This document shows, in pieces, positions 36,560 to 46,300 of a DNA stretch of 64,000 nucleotides. The DNA comes from Pseudomonadales bacterium (GTDB lineage Bacteria; Pseudomonadota; Gammaproteobacteria; Pseudomonadales; IMCC2047): NCBI GenBank assembly GCA_024234615.1, contig JACKNY010000003.1, positions 1 to 64,000 of the forward strand, in the 5' to 3' direction. The notes below the pieces were generated by a model, which made no database searches, was not told where the DNA came from, and worked only from the letters and a program-made list of their open reading frames with translations. Each line of letters opens with the position of its first letter. The first letter of the stretch is position 1. A program made the position numbers and the translations under genes.

Positions 36560-38074
36560 ATGAAGCCATCGTTACAGCTCAGAATTAGCCAGAACCTAAC
36601 AATGACGCCCCAGTTGCAGCAGGCTATTCGCCTGTTGCAGCTATCAACCCTTGATTTACAGCAGGAAATACAAGAAACACTAGACTCGAATCCAATGCTC
36701 GAGGCCCTGGACCCGAGCGAAACGGATACCGATAGCAATGATTCCACTGCTAGCAATGATATTAGCCTGTCAGAAAATCTAAATGGTGTCAGTTCGAATA
36801 CTAGCAGCGATGATGATAACGCCAACGAATGGTCTGACAACATTCCTGACGAACTACCCACTGATAGCGCCTGGGATGACGTTTATCAAAATATGCCTAC
36901 GTCAAATTATTCCTCAGCCGACAGCGATGCCTATAATTTTGAAGTTAATGCTAGCGTCACCGAATCAATCAGGGATCACCTAATCTGGCAGTTAAACCTA
37001 ACCCCAATGTCAGACGTTGATCGCCTGATCGCGATTACTATCATCGACAGTGTCAATAACGAAGGTTATCTGAAAACCTCCACTGAAAGTATCGTCGCCA
37101 GCGTCAACATTGAACTCACGCGACACGAAGAAATTACACATGATGAAGTAGAGCTGGACGAAGTAGAGGCGGTACTGCACCGCTTACAACATTTCGACCC
37201 TATTGGTGTCTGTGCTCGCGATATTGGCGAATGCCTAACGATTCAATTGATGCAATTACCATCTGAGCTACCGCTGCTGGCAATTGCGAAAGATATTGTT
37301 GGCAACTACCTACACCTCCTCGGCAATCGCGATTATGTGCAGTTAATGCGCCGTACCAAATTAAAAGAAGAAGACTTGCTCCAGGTTATTCAACTCATTC
37401 AAAGTCTGAACCCAAGGCCTGGAGAGATTATTAACGATACCAGTCCGGAATATGTCATACCGGATGTCGTGGTAAGAAAAAACAAGGGTAACTGGACAGT
37501 TGAACTCAATCCCGACGCCATGCCCAAGGTGAAGATCAACGCCACCTATGCGGCAATGGTCAAGCGCGCCGACAACAGCAACGATAACACTTATCTTCGT
37601 AACCACCTCCAGGAGGCACGCTGGTTTTTAAAAAGCCTGCAAAGCCGCAATGAAACTTTGCTCAAAGTGGCATCTGAAATTGTTAAGATCCAAAGCGACT
37701 TTCTGGATTTCGGTGCGGAAGCAATGAAACCCTTGGTATTGCACGATATTGCTACCGCCGTTGATATGCACGAATCGACTATTTCCCGCGTTACCACACA
37801 GAAATTTATGCACACTCCTGCGGGTATTTTTGAGCTGAAATATTTCTTTTCCAGTCATGTCGATACGGATAGCGGAATGGGCTGTTCATCAACCGCAATT
37901 CGTGCGATTATTAAGAAGCTGGTTGCTGCAGAAACACCAACCAAACCCTTGAGCGACAGCAAAATAGCGCATATCTTGGCCGACCAAGGGATTAAAGTTG
38001 CAAGGAGAACTATAGCAAAATACCGTGAGGCGCTGATGATTCCACCATCAAATGAACGAAAACAACTAATATAG
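36560..38074 (+). CDS. rpoN: RNA polymerase sigma-54 factor
   Basis: A 504-residue sigma-54. Region I is the Gln/Leu-rich N-terminus (LRISQNLTMTPQLQQAIRLL), region II is acidic (residues 50-120), and region III carries the core-binding and DNA-binding parts, ending in the RpoN box ARRTIAKYRE near residue 485. It directs polymerase to -24/-12 promoters with AAA+ activators. The downstream hpf-ptsN-rapZ-npr order is the classical rpoN cluster. Confidence 0.97.
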   Translation: MKPSLQLRISQNLTMTPQLQQAIRLLQLSTLDLQQEIQETLDSNPMLEALDPSETDTDSNDSTASNDISLSENLNGVSSNTSSDDDNANEWSDNIPDELPTDSAWDDVYQNMPTSNYSSADSDAYNFEVNASVTESIRDHLIWQLNLTPMSDVDRLIAITIIDSVNNEGYLKTSTESIVASVNIELTRHEEITHDEVELDEVEAVLHRLQHFDPIGVCARDIGECLTIQLMQLPSELPLLAIAKDIVGNYLHLLGNRDYVQLMRRTKLKEEDLLQVIQLIQSLNPRPGEIINDTSPEYVIPDVVVRKNKGNWTVELNPDAMPKVKINATYAAMVKRADNSNDNTYLRNHLQEARWFLKSLQSRNETLLKVASEIVKIQSDFLDFGAEAMKPLVLHDIATAVDMHESTISRVTTQKFMHTPAGIFELKYFFSSHVDTDSGMGCSSTAIRAIIKKLVAAETPTKPLSDSKIAHILADQGIKVARRTIAKYREALMIPPSNERKQLI

Positions 38075-38259
38075 GAGTTAAAACATCTACAAATAACGGG
38101 TTACACGATTGCCCGCCAAGCAAAATCAACCCCTCACCCTATGCATGGTTAGGATGGTTTTCTAAACAGGCGAACTGGACTACCCTAATCTGGCGATGCC
38201 CCACTCCGAATATTAGCACTGCAACAGCGTAAAACCTTGAAATAGTAAGGAGCTAAAAT

Positions 38260-38568
38260 ATGCAAGTAACGATAAGCGGTCATCACATCGATGTTACCAC
38301 TGCACTAAAAGACTTCATCAACAATAAACTTGAAAAGCTAGAACGTCATTTCGATCAAATCACCAGCATTAACGTCACCCTAAGCATAGAAAAACAACGA
38401 CAGATGGCCGACGCCACCATCCATATCGCCGGCGCTGACGTTGTCGCTAATGCTGCGCATGACGACATGTACGCTGCCATTGACTTGCTCACAGATAAGT
38501 TAGATCGTCAGTTGATTAAACATAAAGAAAAAACCCTCGCCAGAATGCAAGGCGCCACCTCCAGATAA
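38260..38568 (+). CDS. hpf: Ribosome hibernation promoting factor
   Basis: A 102-residue short-form HPF (YhbH) that occupies the 30S decoding region and helps form 100S ribosomes in stationary phase. Conserved: MQVTISGHHIDVTTALKDFI and VVANAAHDDMYAAIDLLTDK. It has a good ribosome site (AAGGAG, 9 bases before the ATG) after a 185-base gap from rpoN, so it may have its own promoter. Confidence 0.95.
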   Translation: MQVTISGHHIDVTTALKDFINNKLEKLERHFDQITSINVTLSIEKQRQMADATIHIAGADVVANAAHDDMYAAIDLLTDKLDRQLIKHKEKTLARMQGATSR

Positions 38569-38588
38569 ATTCAAATTAAGTTAATTAC

Positions 38589-39050
38589 ATGCACATAGAG
38601 CAGTTCCTTTCCCCCGAGTGCACCCTAGCGGGTGTGCAAGGGGGAAGTAAAAAACGTCTTTTTGAAACTATTGCAAAACTCGTCTCATCCCAGCACCCAG
38701 AGATCGATACAGAAGCCACTTACGATAGCCTACTTGAACGCGAGCGCCTTGGTAGCACTGGCTTGGGTGATGGGGTTGCGCTACCCCATTGTAGAATCGT
38801 CAACTGCAAACAAATTATCGGATTCCTATTGCAGTTAACTGAGTCCATTGACTTTGATGCCATTGACGGTCAACCTGTTGATCTGGTATTTGTATTATTA
38901 GTCCCTCAGGAGGCGGTTGGTGAACATTTGCTGGCGCTACAGGCTATCGCCGAAAAATTTGGGCAGCAGGAATTCCGCTCAAGTTTAAGGCAAGCTCAAA
39001 ATAATGAGCAGCTCTACCTAGCCGCGACGAGGCATATCGGCGTCAGTTAA
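38589..39050 (+). CDS. ptsN: Nitrogen-PTS enzyme IIA
   Basis: A 153-residue EIIA-Ntr with the phosphorylated His in GVALPHCRI near residue 66. It accepts phosphate from NPr, encoded two genes on, and regulates potassium transport, sigma-54 genes and envelope stress. Length and order are normal. Confidence 0.96.
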   Translation: MHIEQFLSPECTLAGVQGGSKKRLFETIAKLVSSQHPEIDTEATYDSLLERERLGSTGLGDGVALPHCRIVNCKQIIGFLLQLTESIDFDAIDGQPVDLVFVLLVPQEAVGEHLLALQAIAEKFGQQEFRSSLRQAQNNEQLYLAATRHIGVS

Positions 39051-39065
39051 CAAGCAGGCAGCACA

Positions 39066-39935
39066 ATGAAGCTCGTCATTATCAGTGGTCGATCCGGTTC
39101 AGGAAAGAGTACTGCATTACATGTTTTGGAAGACCTGGGCTATTATTGCATTGATAATATCCCGGGCGGCCTGCTACCTGCATTGATTGAAGAAATGCAG
39201 CAGCATCAAACCGAGGGTAAACGTCAGATCGCCATAAGCATCGATGCGCGTAACCTACCGGCAAACCTAAAGCGCTTTCCCGATATCATTAAGAGCATCG
39301 ATAAGACCAGTATTAACTACAGTATTGCCTATCTGGATGCAGACGATCAAACCATATTGAAGCGCTTTAGCGCGACCCGTCGTAAGCATCCATTAAGCGA
39401 CGAATCCACTTCACTCGAAGAATCCATTCATAGAGAAAGTGAGCTACTTGATCCGATCGCTTCGCTCGCTGACTTAAAAATTGATACGACGCATCTCAGC
39501 ATGCACCAGTTAAGAGATATCGTCACCCAGCAAATTGCGCATCAAAGCTCGACTAAACTCGCGCTACTGTTTGAGTCCTTCGGCTTTAAGCGTGGCGTTC
39601 CCGTCGATGCGGATTTAGTCTTCGACGTACGCTGTTTACCCAATCCTCACTGGGATGCCAACCTCAGAGACCTTACCGGCAAAGATCAGGAAATTATCGA
39701 ATTCTTCCAGAACCACTCCATCGTCGAAGATATGTTCACTGATATTTGTCGCTACTTGGAAAAATGGTTACCCTGTTTCGAAGCCAATAATCGTAGCTAT
39801 ATGACGGTCGCCATTGGTTGTACGGGGGGGCAACACCGTTCGGTGTATCTGGCCGAACGACTGGCGGAAAAGTTTCGTCAACCTTCATCCAATGTACAGG
39901 TTCGGCATCGTGAACTAGGATCGGTCAACGCATGA
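39066..39935 (+). CDS. rapZ: RNase adapter protein RapZ
   Basis: A 289-residue protein with an N-terminal Walker A ISGRSGSGKSTALHVLED and a C-terminal domain containing IGCTGGQHRSVYLAERLA. RapZ binds glucosamine-6-phosphate and delivers the sRNA GlmZ to RNase E in enteric bacteria; a similar envelope-precursor sensing role is likely here. Its stop overlaps the npr start (ATGA at 39932-39935). Confidence 0.96.
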   Translation: MKLVIISGRSGSGKSTALHVLEDLGYYCIDNIPGGLLPALIEEMQQHQTEGKRQIAISIDARNLPANLKRFPDIIKSIDKTSINYSIAYLDADDQTILKRFSATRRKHPLSDESTSLEESIHRESELLDPIASLADLKIDTTHLSMHQLRDIVTQQIAHQSSTKLALLFESFGFKRGVPVDADLVFDVRCLPNPHWDANLRDLTGKDQEIIEFFQNHSIVEDMFTDICRYLEKWLPCFEANNRSYMTVAIGCTGGQHRSVYLAERLAEKFRQPSSNVQVRHRELGSVNA

Positions 39936-40201
39936 TCAAAGAACAAATCATCATCATTAACAAACTTGGCCTACATGCACGTGCAGCTGGCAAACTCGTC
40001 AGCGAGGCGGCAGGATTCTCCAGTCAAATCAAAATAGGCTATGAATCACGCATGGTTGATGCCAAAAGTATCATGTCAGTGATGTTGTTAGCTGCCAGCC
40101 AAGGTACTAGCCTCGAAATAGAGGTGGATGGTCCGGATGAGGACGCTGCCTATACAGCGATTGCAAACCTGATCAACAATCGTTTTGACGAGGGTGAATA
40201 G
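39932..40201 (+). CDS. ptsO: Phosphocarrier protein NPr
   Basis: An 89-residue HPr-like protein with the phosphorylated His in NKLGLHARAAGKL near residue 16 and a Ser-containing MVDAKSIMSVMLL segment. It passes phosphate from EI-Ntr (PtsP, elsewhere) to PtsN. It ends the rpoN cluster. Confidence 0.95.
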   Translation: MIKEQIIIINKLGLHARAAGKLVSEAAGFSSQIKIGYESRMVDAKSIMSVMLLAASQGTSLEIEVDGPDEDAAYTAIANLINNRFDEGE

Positions 40202-40521
40202 ACCATTAGGCTCTTGCTGTCAGCGCGAATCCACAGTCCCGCCTTGCAACATATCAATTTATGCTTACTCGTAAAACACCCGCCACTCAAATCGTCTATC
40301 CGTTATTCTGGCGAACCTGAACCAGCGACTTACTAACCCTAGTTTTGAAAACCCAAAATTATTTCGGCAACTTCTGCTGACGCTACGCGGCTGTTCTTGC
40401 ATGCCATAGGTATTGCTGCGAAAATCCGCCTTGGTTTGTTCCGGCTCAAAGGAATCATTTCACACGAAGTAAGCGGAAAGTTTTACGGTTTTTCACGCCA
40501 CACGGCTCGCTAGGAAAAATT
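40202..40521 (+). other. Non-coding gap (320 bases) before mgtE
   Basis: I see no gene in this stretch. It likely holds the mgtE promoter and a long 5' leader. Short self-complementary segments occur (for example near 40,383-40,400), but I do not recognise a magnesium riboswitch of the M-box or mgtA class. Confidence 0.4.
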
Positions 40522-41880
40522 ATGTTACATCGGGATAGTGCTGCCACCAAAGAGCAATTGCTCAATCTTAACGAAGCTCTCGATAGCGGAGCCTTCGTGC
40601 AGGTGCGCCGCATCCTTAATCGCAGCTTACCCGCTGTAGACGTTGCCCACTTACTAGAATCATCACCCCCAAAAGTCCGCAACGTACTTTGGAATCTGAT
40701 TGACCGCGAGCTGGGCGGTGAAATCCTACAGCACCTCAGCGAAGATATTAGCTCTGAAATATTGAGCAAAATGAATCCTCAAGAATTGGTCGATGTCACC
40801 GCCGGCCTTGATCTTGATGATATCGCTGACCTACTGCAACAACTTCCTGACCAGATCATCCAGGAAGTACTGCGCTCCATGGACAGCCAAAACCGCCACC
40901 GTTTGGAACAGGTATTGTCTTACCCGGAAGACACGGCTGGCGGCTTGATGAACATCGATACCATCACCGTTCGACCGGACATTACTATCGATGTCGTACT
41001 CAGGTATTTGCGGCTGCACCCTAAAATCCCAGACATGACCGACAACCTGCCGGTAGTGAATCGTAAAGATGAACTAGTGGGGATTCTGCCCATCAGTAAA
41101 ATTCTGGTCAGTGACCCAAGTTCCTCCGTTCGTGAATTGATGAATACTGATGTCATTACCATCACAGCCGAAATGCCTGAACTCGAAGTTGCCCAGCTAT
41201 TTGAGCGCCATGACTTGGTTTCAGCACCAGTGGTTGATAACAATCGCGTCTTGCTCGGACGTATTACCATTGATGACGTGGTCGACGTTATCCGCGAAGA
41301 AGCAGAGCATTCTTTCATGGGAATGGCGGGCTTGGATGAAGACGAAGATACCTTCGCGCCTATTTGGAAAACCACCAAACGCCGTTCCGTTTGGCTATTC
41401 ATTAATCTACTGACCGCCTTTATGGCATCCTATGTCATCGGCCTGTTTGAAGCCGCCATCGACAAGGTTGTAGCGCTGGCTATCCTAATGCCAATTGTCG
41501 CCAGTATGGGCGGTGTCGCTGGCAGCCAGACGCTAACACTCATGATCCGCGGGATTGCACTTGGACATGTCGCTGGCGCCAATACGCGATGGCTCATTCG
41601 TCGCGAAGCCATTGTCGGTTTGATCAGCGGCCTTGTTTGGGCAGTGGTGGTGGCTGCAGTCGCCATCTGGTGGTTTAATGACAAAACTATCGGTATCGTC
41701 ATCGCTTTAGCGGTTGTCATCAATTTAGTCGTGGCAGCTATTGCCGGCGCCTCTTTACCGAGCATATTACGTACCTTTGGTGTCGACCCCGCCATTGCCG
41801 GTAGCGTTGTCTTGACCACCATTACCGATATCGTTGGCTTCATGGCCTTTCTCGGTCTCGCCACATTATTTTATGCCTAA
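40522..41880 (+). CDS. mgtE: Magnesium transporter MgtE
   Basis: A 452-residue Mg2+ channel: an N-terminal superhelical domain (residues 1-130), two CBS domains (about 140-255) that sense Mg2+, a connecting helix and five membrane helices (about 280-450). The pore region shows PIVASMGGVAGSQTLTLMIR. The ATG at 40522 has AGGA 8 bases upstream. Confidence 0.95.
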   Translation: MLHRDSAATKEQLLNLNEALDSGAFVQVRRILNRSLPAVDVAHLLESSPPKVRNVLWNLIDRELGGEILQHLSEDISSEILSKMNPQELVDVTAGLDLDDIADLLQQLPDQIIQEVLRSMDSQNRHRLEQVLSYPEDTAGGLMNIDTITVRPDITIDVVLRYLRLHPKIPDMTDNLPVVNRKDELVGILPISKILVSDPSSSVRELMNTDVITITAEMPELEVAQLFERHDLVSAPVVDNNRVLLGRITIDDVVDVIREEAEHSFMGMAGLDEDEDTFAPIWKTTKRRSVWLFINLLTAFMASYVIGLFEAAIDKVVALAILMPIVASMGGVAGSQTLTLMIRGIALGHVAGANTRWLIRREAIVGLISGLVWAVVVAAVAIWWFNDKTIGIVIALAVVINLVVAAIAGASLPSILRTFGVDPAIAGSVVLTTITDIVGFMAFLGLATLFYA

Positions 41881-41916
41881 CGCACAAATACCAAATCCAA
41901 TAAGAGAAATATCATC

Positions 41917-42426
41917 ATGATTCAAGAACCCAATAGCCCTGAATTAGAGTCTGATGAAAAAAGTAAAAGCCAGATAAAGCGTGAAATGGAAGCCTTGCAA
42001 GAGATGGGCAAACGACTGACGGAGTTAAATAACGAACAACTCAGTCAGGTTCCCGTTGAAGAAAATGTTTTCCTCGCGATTAAAGAGTACCAGCGCCTTA
42101 CCAAGCACGAAGCAAAACGTCGTCAATTACAGTATCTCGGACGATTAATGCGTAACGCAGATGCCGAAGCGATCGCCCAGGTGTTAAACCTGTTTGACTC
42201 CAGCCATGCCACGCACACGCAACATTTTCATCAAATTGAAACTTGGCGCGAACGCCTATTGAACGACCCAAACAGCATCACCGCATTTATCGACGAATAC
42301 CCCCAGGTGAATGTGCAACATTTACGACAATTAATCCGCAACACGCTCAAGGAACGTGACAAGGGGAAAGATTTAGGTGGTTACCGAAAACTCTTTCGTG
42401 AATTGCGAGAACTGATGACACCCTAA
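41917..42426 (+). CDS. darP: Ribosome-associated protein DarP (YjgA)
   Basis: A 169-residue protein of the YjgA/DUF615 family, which helps late assembly of the 50S subunit. Characteristic segments are KSKSQIKREMEALQEMGKRL and the C-terminal KERDKGKDLGGYRKLFRELR. In Pseudomonas this gene stands between tldD and pmbA; here it lies between mgtE and the nitrilase-family gene, and neither protease gene is present. Confidence 0.93.
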   Translation: MIQEPNSPELESDEKSKSQIKREMEALQEMGKRLTELNNEQLSQVPVEENVFLAIKEYQRLTKHEAKRRQLQYLGRLMRNADAEAIAQVLNLFDSSHATHTQHFHQIETWRERLLNDPNSITAFIDEYPQVNVQHLRQLIRNTLKERDKGKDLGGYRKLFRELRELMTP

Positions 42427-42480
42427 CGTATCAATCCTCATACAGCCTGGATACAACGACAAACTGGATACAACAATAGT

Positions 42481-43320
42481 TTATTCAACCCGCATCCTTA
42501 AGCGTTGATGCTTAGCAACAGGCATCCGCACCCTGATTTCTTTCAGATATTCCATATTGATATCCGCCAAAACCACACCGGCACCTTTATCTTTTTGCGC
42601 CAATACCCGTCCCCAGGGATCGACAATCATACTATGGCCAAAGGTTTCTCGGGATTTAGAATGACGCCCGCCCTGATTCGCACCCACAATATAACAAAGG
42701 TTCTCAATTGCCCTGGCGCGCAGCAACACTTCCCAGTGCGCCATTCCGGTCACTGCGGTAAAAGCCGAGGGCAGGGTGATAATTTCCGCGCCTTTATCTG
42801 ACAACAACCGAAACAGTTCAGGAAACCTGAGATCGTAGCAAATACTTAAACCAAGACGGCCGAAAGGGGTCTCTACCACCTGCACCCGTTCTCCCGGCTC
42901 AATGGCGTCCGATTCTCTGTAGCTACCATAGCTATCGGCAACATCCACATCGAACAGATGAATTTTATCGTAACGGCAAACCTCATTGCCTTGATCGTCA
43001 TAGACAAAGCAAGCAGCACGGACGTGATTTTCCAGCAAATGACCATCTGGCCGGGCCGCCACGGGAACACTGCCCGCCACAATCCACACTTTATTATTCC
43101 TGGCTAAATTGGAAAGAAAACTACGGATCGGGCCTGCCGATTCGATTTCTTGAATACCCGCTTGCTGAAGTTTAACGGTGGAAAAAAGCGCAAAATTTTC
43201 CGGCAAAACAACTAATTGGGCACCTTGCTCAGTCGCTCCCTTTACCAGGCTTTGTGTCACTTCAAGATTGGTATCAATATTATCACCACTGACCATTTGA
43301 ATTGCAGCAACACACACCAT
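42481..43320 (-). CDS. Nitrilase-family C-N hydrolase (Nit1-like, deaminated glutathione amidase)
   Basis: A 279-residue carbon-nitrogen hydrolase with the Glu-Lys-Cys triad: Glu in LVVLPENFAL near residue 41, Lys in CRYDKIHLFDVD near 120 and Cys in LGLSICYDLRFPELFR near 162. Proteins of this subgroup next to yhdP repair deaminated glutathione; substrate is inferred from the family. It lies 12 bases after yhdP in a leftward operon. Confidence 0.9.
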   Translation of the reverse strand: MVCVAAIQMVSGDNIDTNLEVTQSLVKGATEQGAQLVVLPENFALFSTVKLQQAGIQEIESAGPIRSFLSNLARNNKVWIVAGSVPVAARPDGHLLENHVRAACFVYDDQGNEVCRYDKIHLFDVDVADSYGSYRESDAIEPGERVQVVETPFGRLGLSICYDLRFPELFRLLSDKGAEIITLPSAFTAVTGMAHWEVLLRARAIENLCYIVGANQGGRHSKSRETFGHSMIVDPWGRVLAQKDKGAGVVLADINMEYLKEIRVRMPVAKHQRLRMRVE

Positions 43321-43331
43321 CTAGTTTCTCC

Positions 43332-46300
43332 CTATTGACTTGCCGCAGTCGAGCCTGCTCCCGGCTCAACCACAGAATGATTTTTAGTAGAACGGTTTTC
43401 AAACATTTTCACCAATTCAATTTTTGGATCATCCCAGGACCCTGTCACGCGATAACGCGCACTGGTAAAACGCTCAAACATATCGCCGAACACTTTATTA
43501 AGTAAATACAGAGGAATGCCCACCTGCGGTGCACCAACAATGGTAGCGGCAATAGGAATATTATCCCCGACGGGCAGCACTACGATCATATCCTGATCCA
43601 GTTGCTCGTTAATCAGATCGGTGCGGCCATCAATTTTAAACTTAGCCGAAGGCCCATCAATGATTAACGAATCGGCAATTTGCACTTCACCCGTCTGAAA
43701 AGCCAGTTCGCCTTTCAATGTATCGAAGCTATAGCCCTTCTTAAATAGATCGGAAAAATCGAGTCGTAAGCGTCTCGCCAAAGAGCTGAAATTAAATATG
43801 CCAAACAGCCGGAGTACATTAGCGGAGCCCTCCACTTCCAGCAACCGCCCTTCCTGACTGTGTAATTTTAACTCTCCGCTGGCATTTTTGAGAGAAAATG
43901 CCGCAGGCGTTCCTGGCCAGCTTAGGTTACCGCTCGCACCACCCTCTTTCGCTTCAATCGAACGACTATAGCCCCAACTCTCAAGTGCGCCACCAACATC
44001 ACTGGTCTTCACTGTACCGACAAATCGGCTGGTGTGGACGGCTTCATCATAGCCCCAGTCGATATCGCCCAAAATTTTAAGACCGCCCGCATCGGTGATA
44101 ATTTGCTCTATTCGTGCACCCTTATCATTTGGTCTAATGTTGAAGGCCCAACTCCCGTAGTTGTGCTCACCCAGACTGAGCTCCTTTGTACTAAAATCTA
44201 ACAATGCCAATTTTTGGGGCGACACATCCGTCAGCGGGTCGGCGCCCTCCTTCGAGGATTTCGGCAAACGCAGATAATCCAGTTTGATATCCGTGGGTTT
44301 GCTGTTATTGGAATAGGCGATCAATTGCCCCTTAATGACAGGATTCTCAAATCTGAGCAACCAGTCACGGTTTATTTGCTCCGCCTCGATAATCACCTGC
44401 TCTAAGGTCTGTCCTATAAATTTTAAGCTATCCACATTCAAGCGTACTCGTTTTAAGAGCGCCATATTTGAAGACTTAGCCTTTGTCGTAGCGACCTCTT
44501 CTCCGGTTCTCCCTTCTGACGCAGGAGCACTCTCATACATCGCATTAAACAATGTCTGCCACTGTTCTATATCCAAATAAGCAATATCTCCCTGCAGACG
44601 AATACCTGGAATATTTTCAAATACGGCCGGATCTCCGCCAACCCTAATCTCCCCCTGCTGATAGCTTCCCTCGGCGTAACGTAAAGCAAATTGCAACAGG
44701 TTTGCATAGCTCAGATAATGAATCGGACTATCATCCAGGCTAATCATATAGGTTAAAGGTTGCCTTTGATTTGCGGCTTTGGAGAAGGGTTGCGGCAGGT
44801 TAACATCGATACCCTTTAAGTCCGACAAAATCACTATACCGTTACCTTCCTTAGCACCAAAATTCAATTCCGCCTGATAATCGGTTTTACCCTCAAATCG
44901 ACTAAACAACGGATGCTGTATCCACTGTCGTAGCGCCTTAGCTGTGATTGCGCCATTTAACCTTATTTGCGTCTGCTGTTTTTGGCCTCCGCCTAACACC
45001 GTTCGAACACTTGAGGAAATCTTCGCCAGGAACGGTTCGCCAAACACACGGCCGGTCACCTGCCCGGCATTCAACCCTGCGTTCTCACGATAGTCAAAAC
45101 TCCCTTTTATTTGATCAAAAGACAGGTTTAAAGAAGGTATCGAAAATTTTGTGTTATCGGTCTCCAGAACGACCGCTGTCTTAAGTGGTGACTGCCCTTT
45201 TAGCGGGATCGCCAGCGCCAACGCCAACTTCATATCACCCTGTGCTTTAAAATCGTCTATCAGATCAAATAGCGTTTTTCTTAGCGGTGTTTCCGTCAAT
45301 AACTTCAGGCCATCACTAACAGGGCCGGAAAGATTTGATTTGATGACTAAATCACCGCCCGCCTCACTCGCCGTAAAGTCAGCTTGCAGTTGTTCAATGC
45401 GTACATCATATATCTGCCCTGAAGCAGCGATCACATGGGTCTGTTTATCTTTCACTAGAATCCGCGCGTTGGCTTTTCGAAGTGCTGGCCAATCCGGTAA
45501 ATAGGATAAATCCACTTGCTCAGCATTGATATCCAACCGCATCGTGCGTGTCGCTTCCGACGCCCCCTTGGCAGCGGAACCGGAATAAACAAATTCCGCA
45601 TTACGCACTTCCCCAGCTTGAACGGCTTGTGTCAGCCAGCTCAGCAGTTCGGGGCTGACTTTTTTATCTGGCACATAGGTCAGAGCGGGTTTGGCGGGTG
45701 CATCCCTCATACTCACCAGCAAATCCAGCCTCGGTTCGATACCATTGCGTGGGGCTGCAAGACCGAATTTCCCTTCCAGCTTGCCAGTGTTCCCCATCAG
45801 CTTAAGGTGATCACCATAGAGCCAAAATGATCGTCCCTGGTTTTTCCAACGTACCAAACCCGACGCCTGTTGATAGTGCCATTGCTCAGAATAGAGATTT
45901 GGAAAAAATAGCCTAAAGTCGTTCGATGAAAAATCGACCATTCCGCCGCTCGGCGTGACTTTTAGATAGCCATTAACCCCATCAACCGCCGGTGCATTTT
46001 TCCAGGCCGATACGCCCACCTCATCCAAGTTCGCCTCCAGCAAAAACAGCGGAATATCATCGACCTTGTCCTTAGCAGTTAACCGGTATTGCAGATGTGC
46101 ATTGGTAAGTCGGCCACGCGGCTGTAGCCGTGTGAGTAATTTTCTGATTGTATCCGGAAGCTGGTCCAGCGATAGAAATAAGTGCGAGAAGAACTGTAAC
46201 TCGACTGCATCAGCTACCAAGCTGAGCAAGCGCTGCTCATCCTGCTTTGCCAATGACCAATCCTGTTGCTTCGAAACAAAAACTTCATCTTGCCATTTAA

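Noticed and set aside
40202..40521. M-box magnesium riboswitch before mgtE
   Set aside because: I could not find the conserved M-box segments or a terminator/antiterminator pair.
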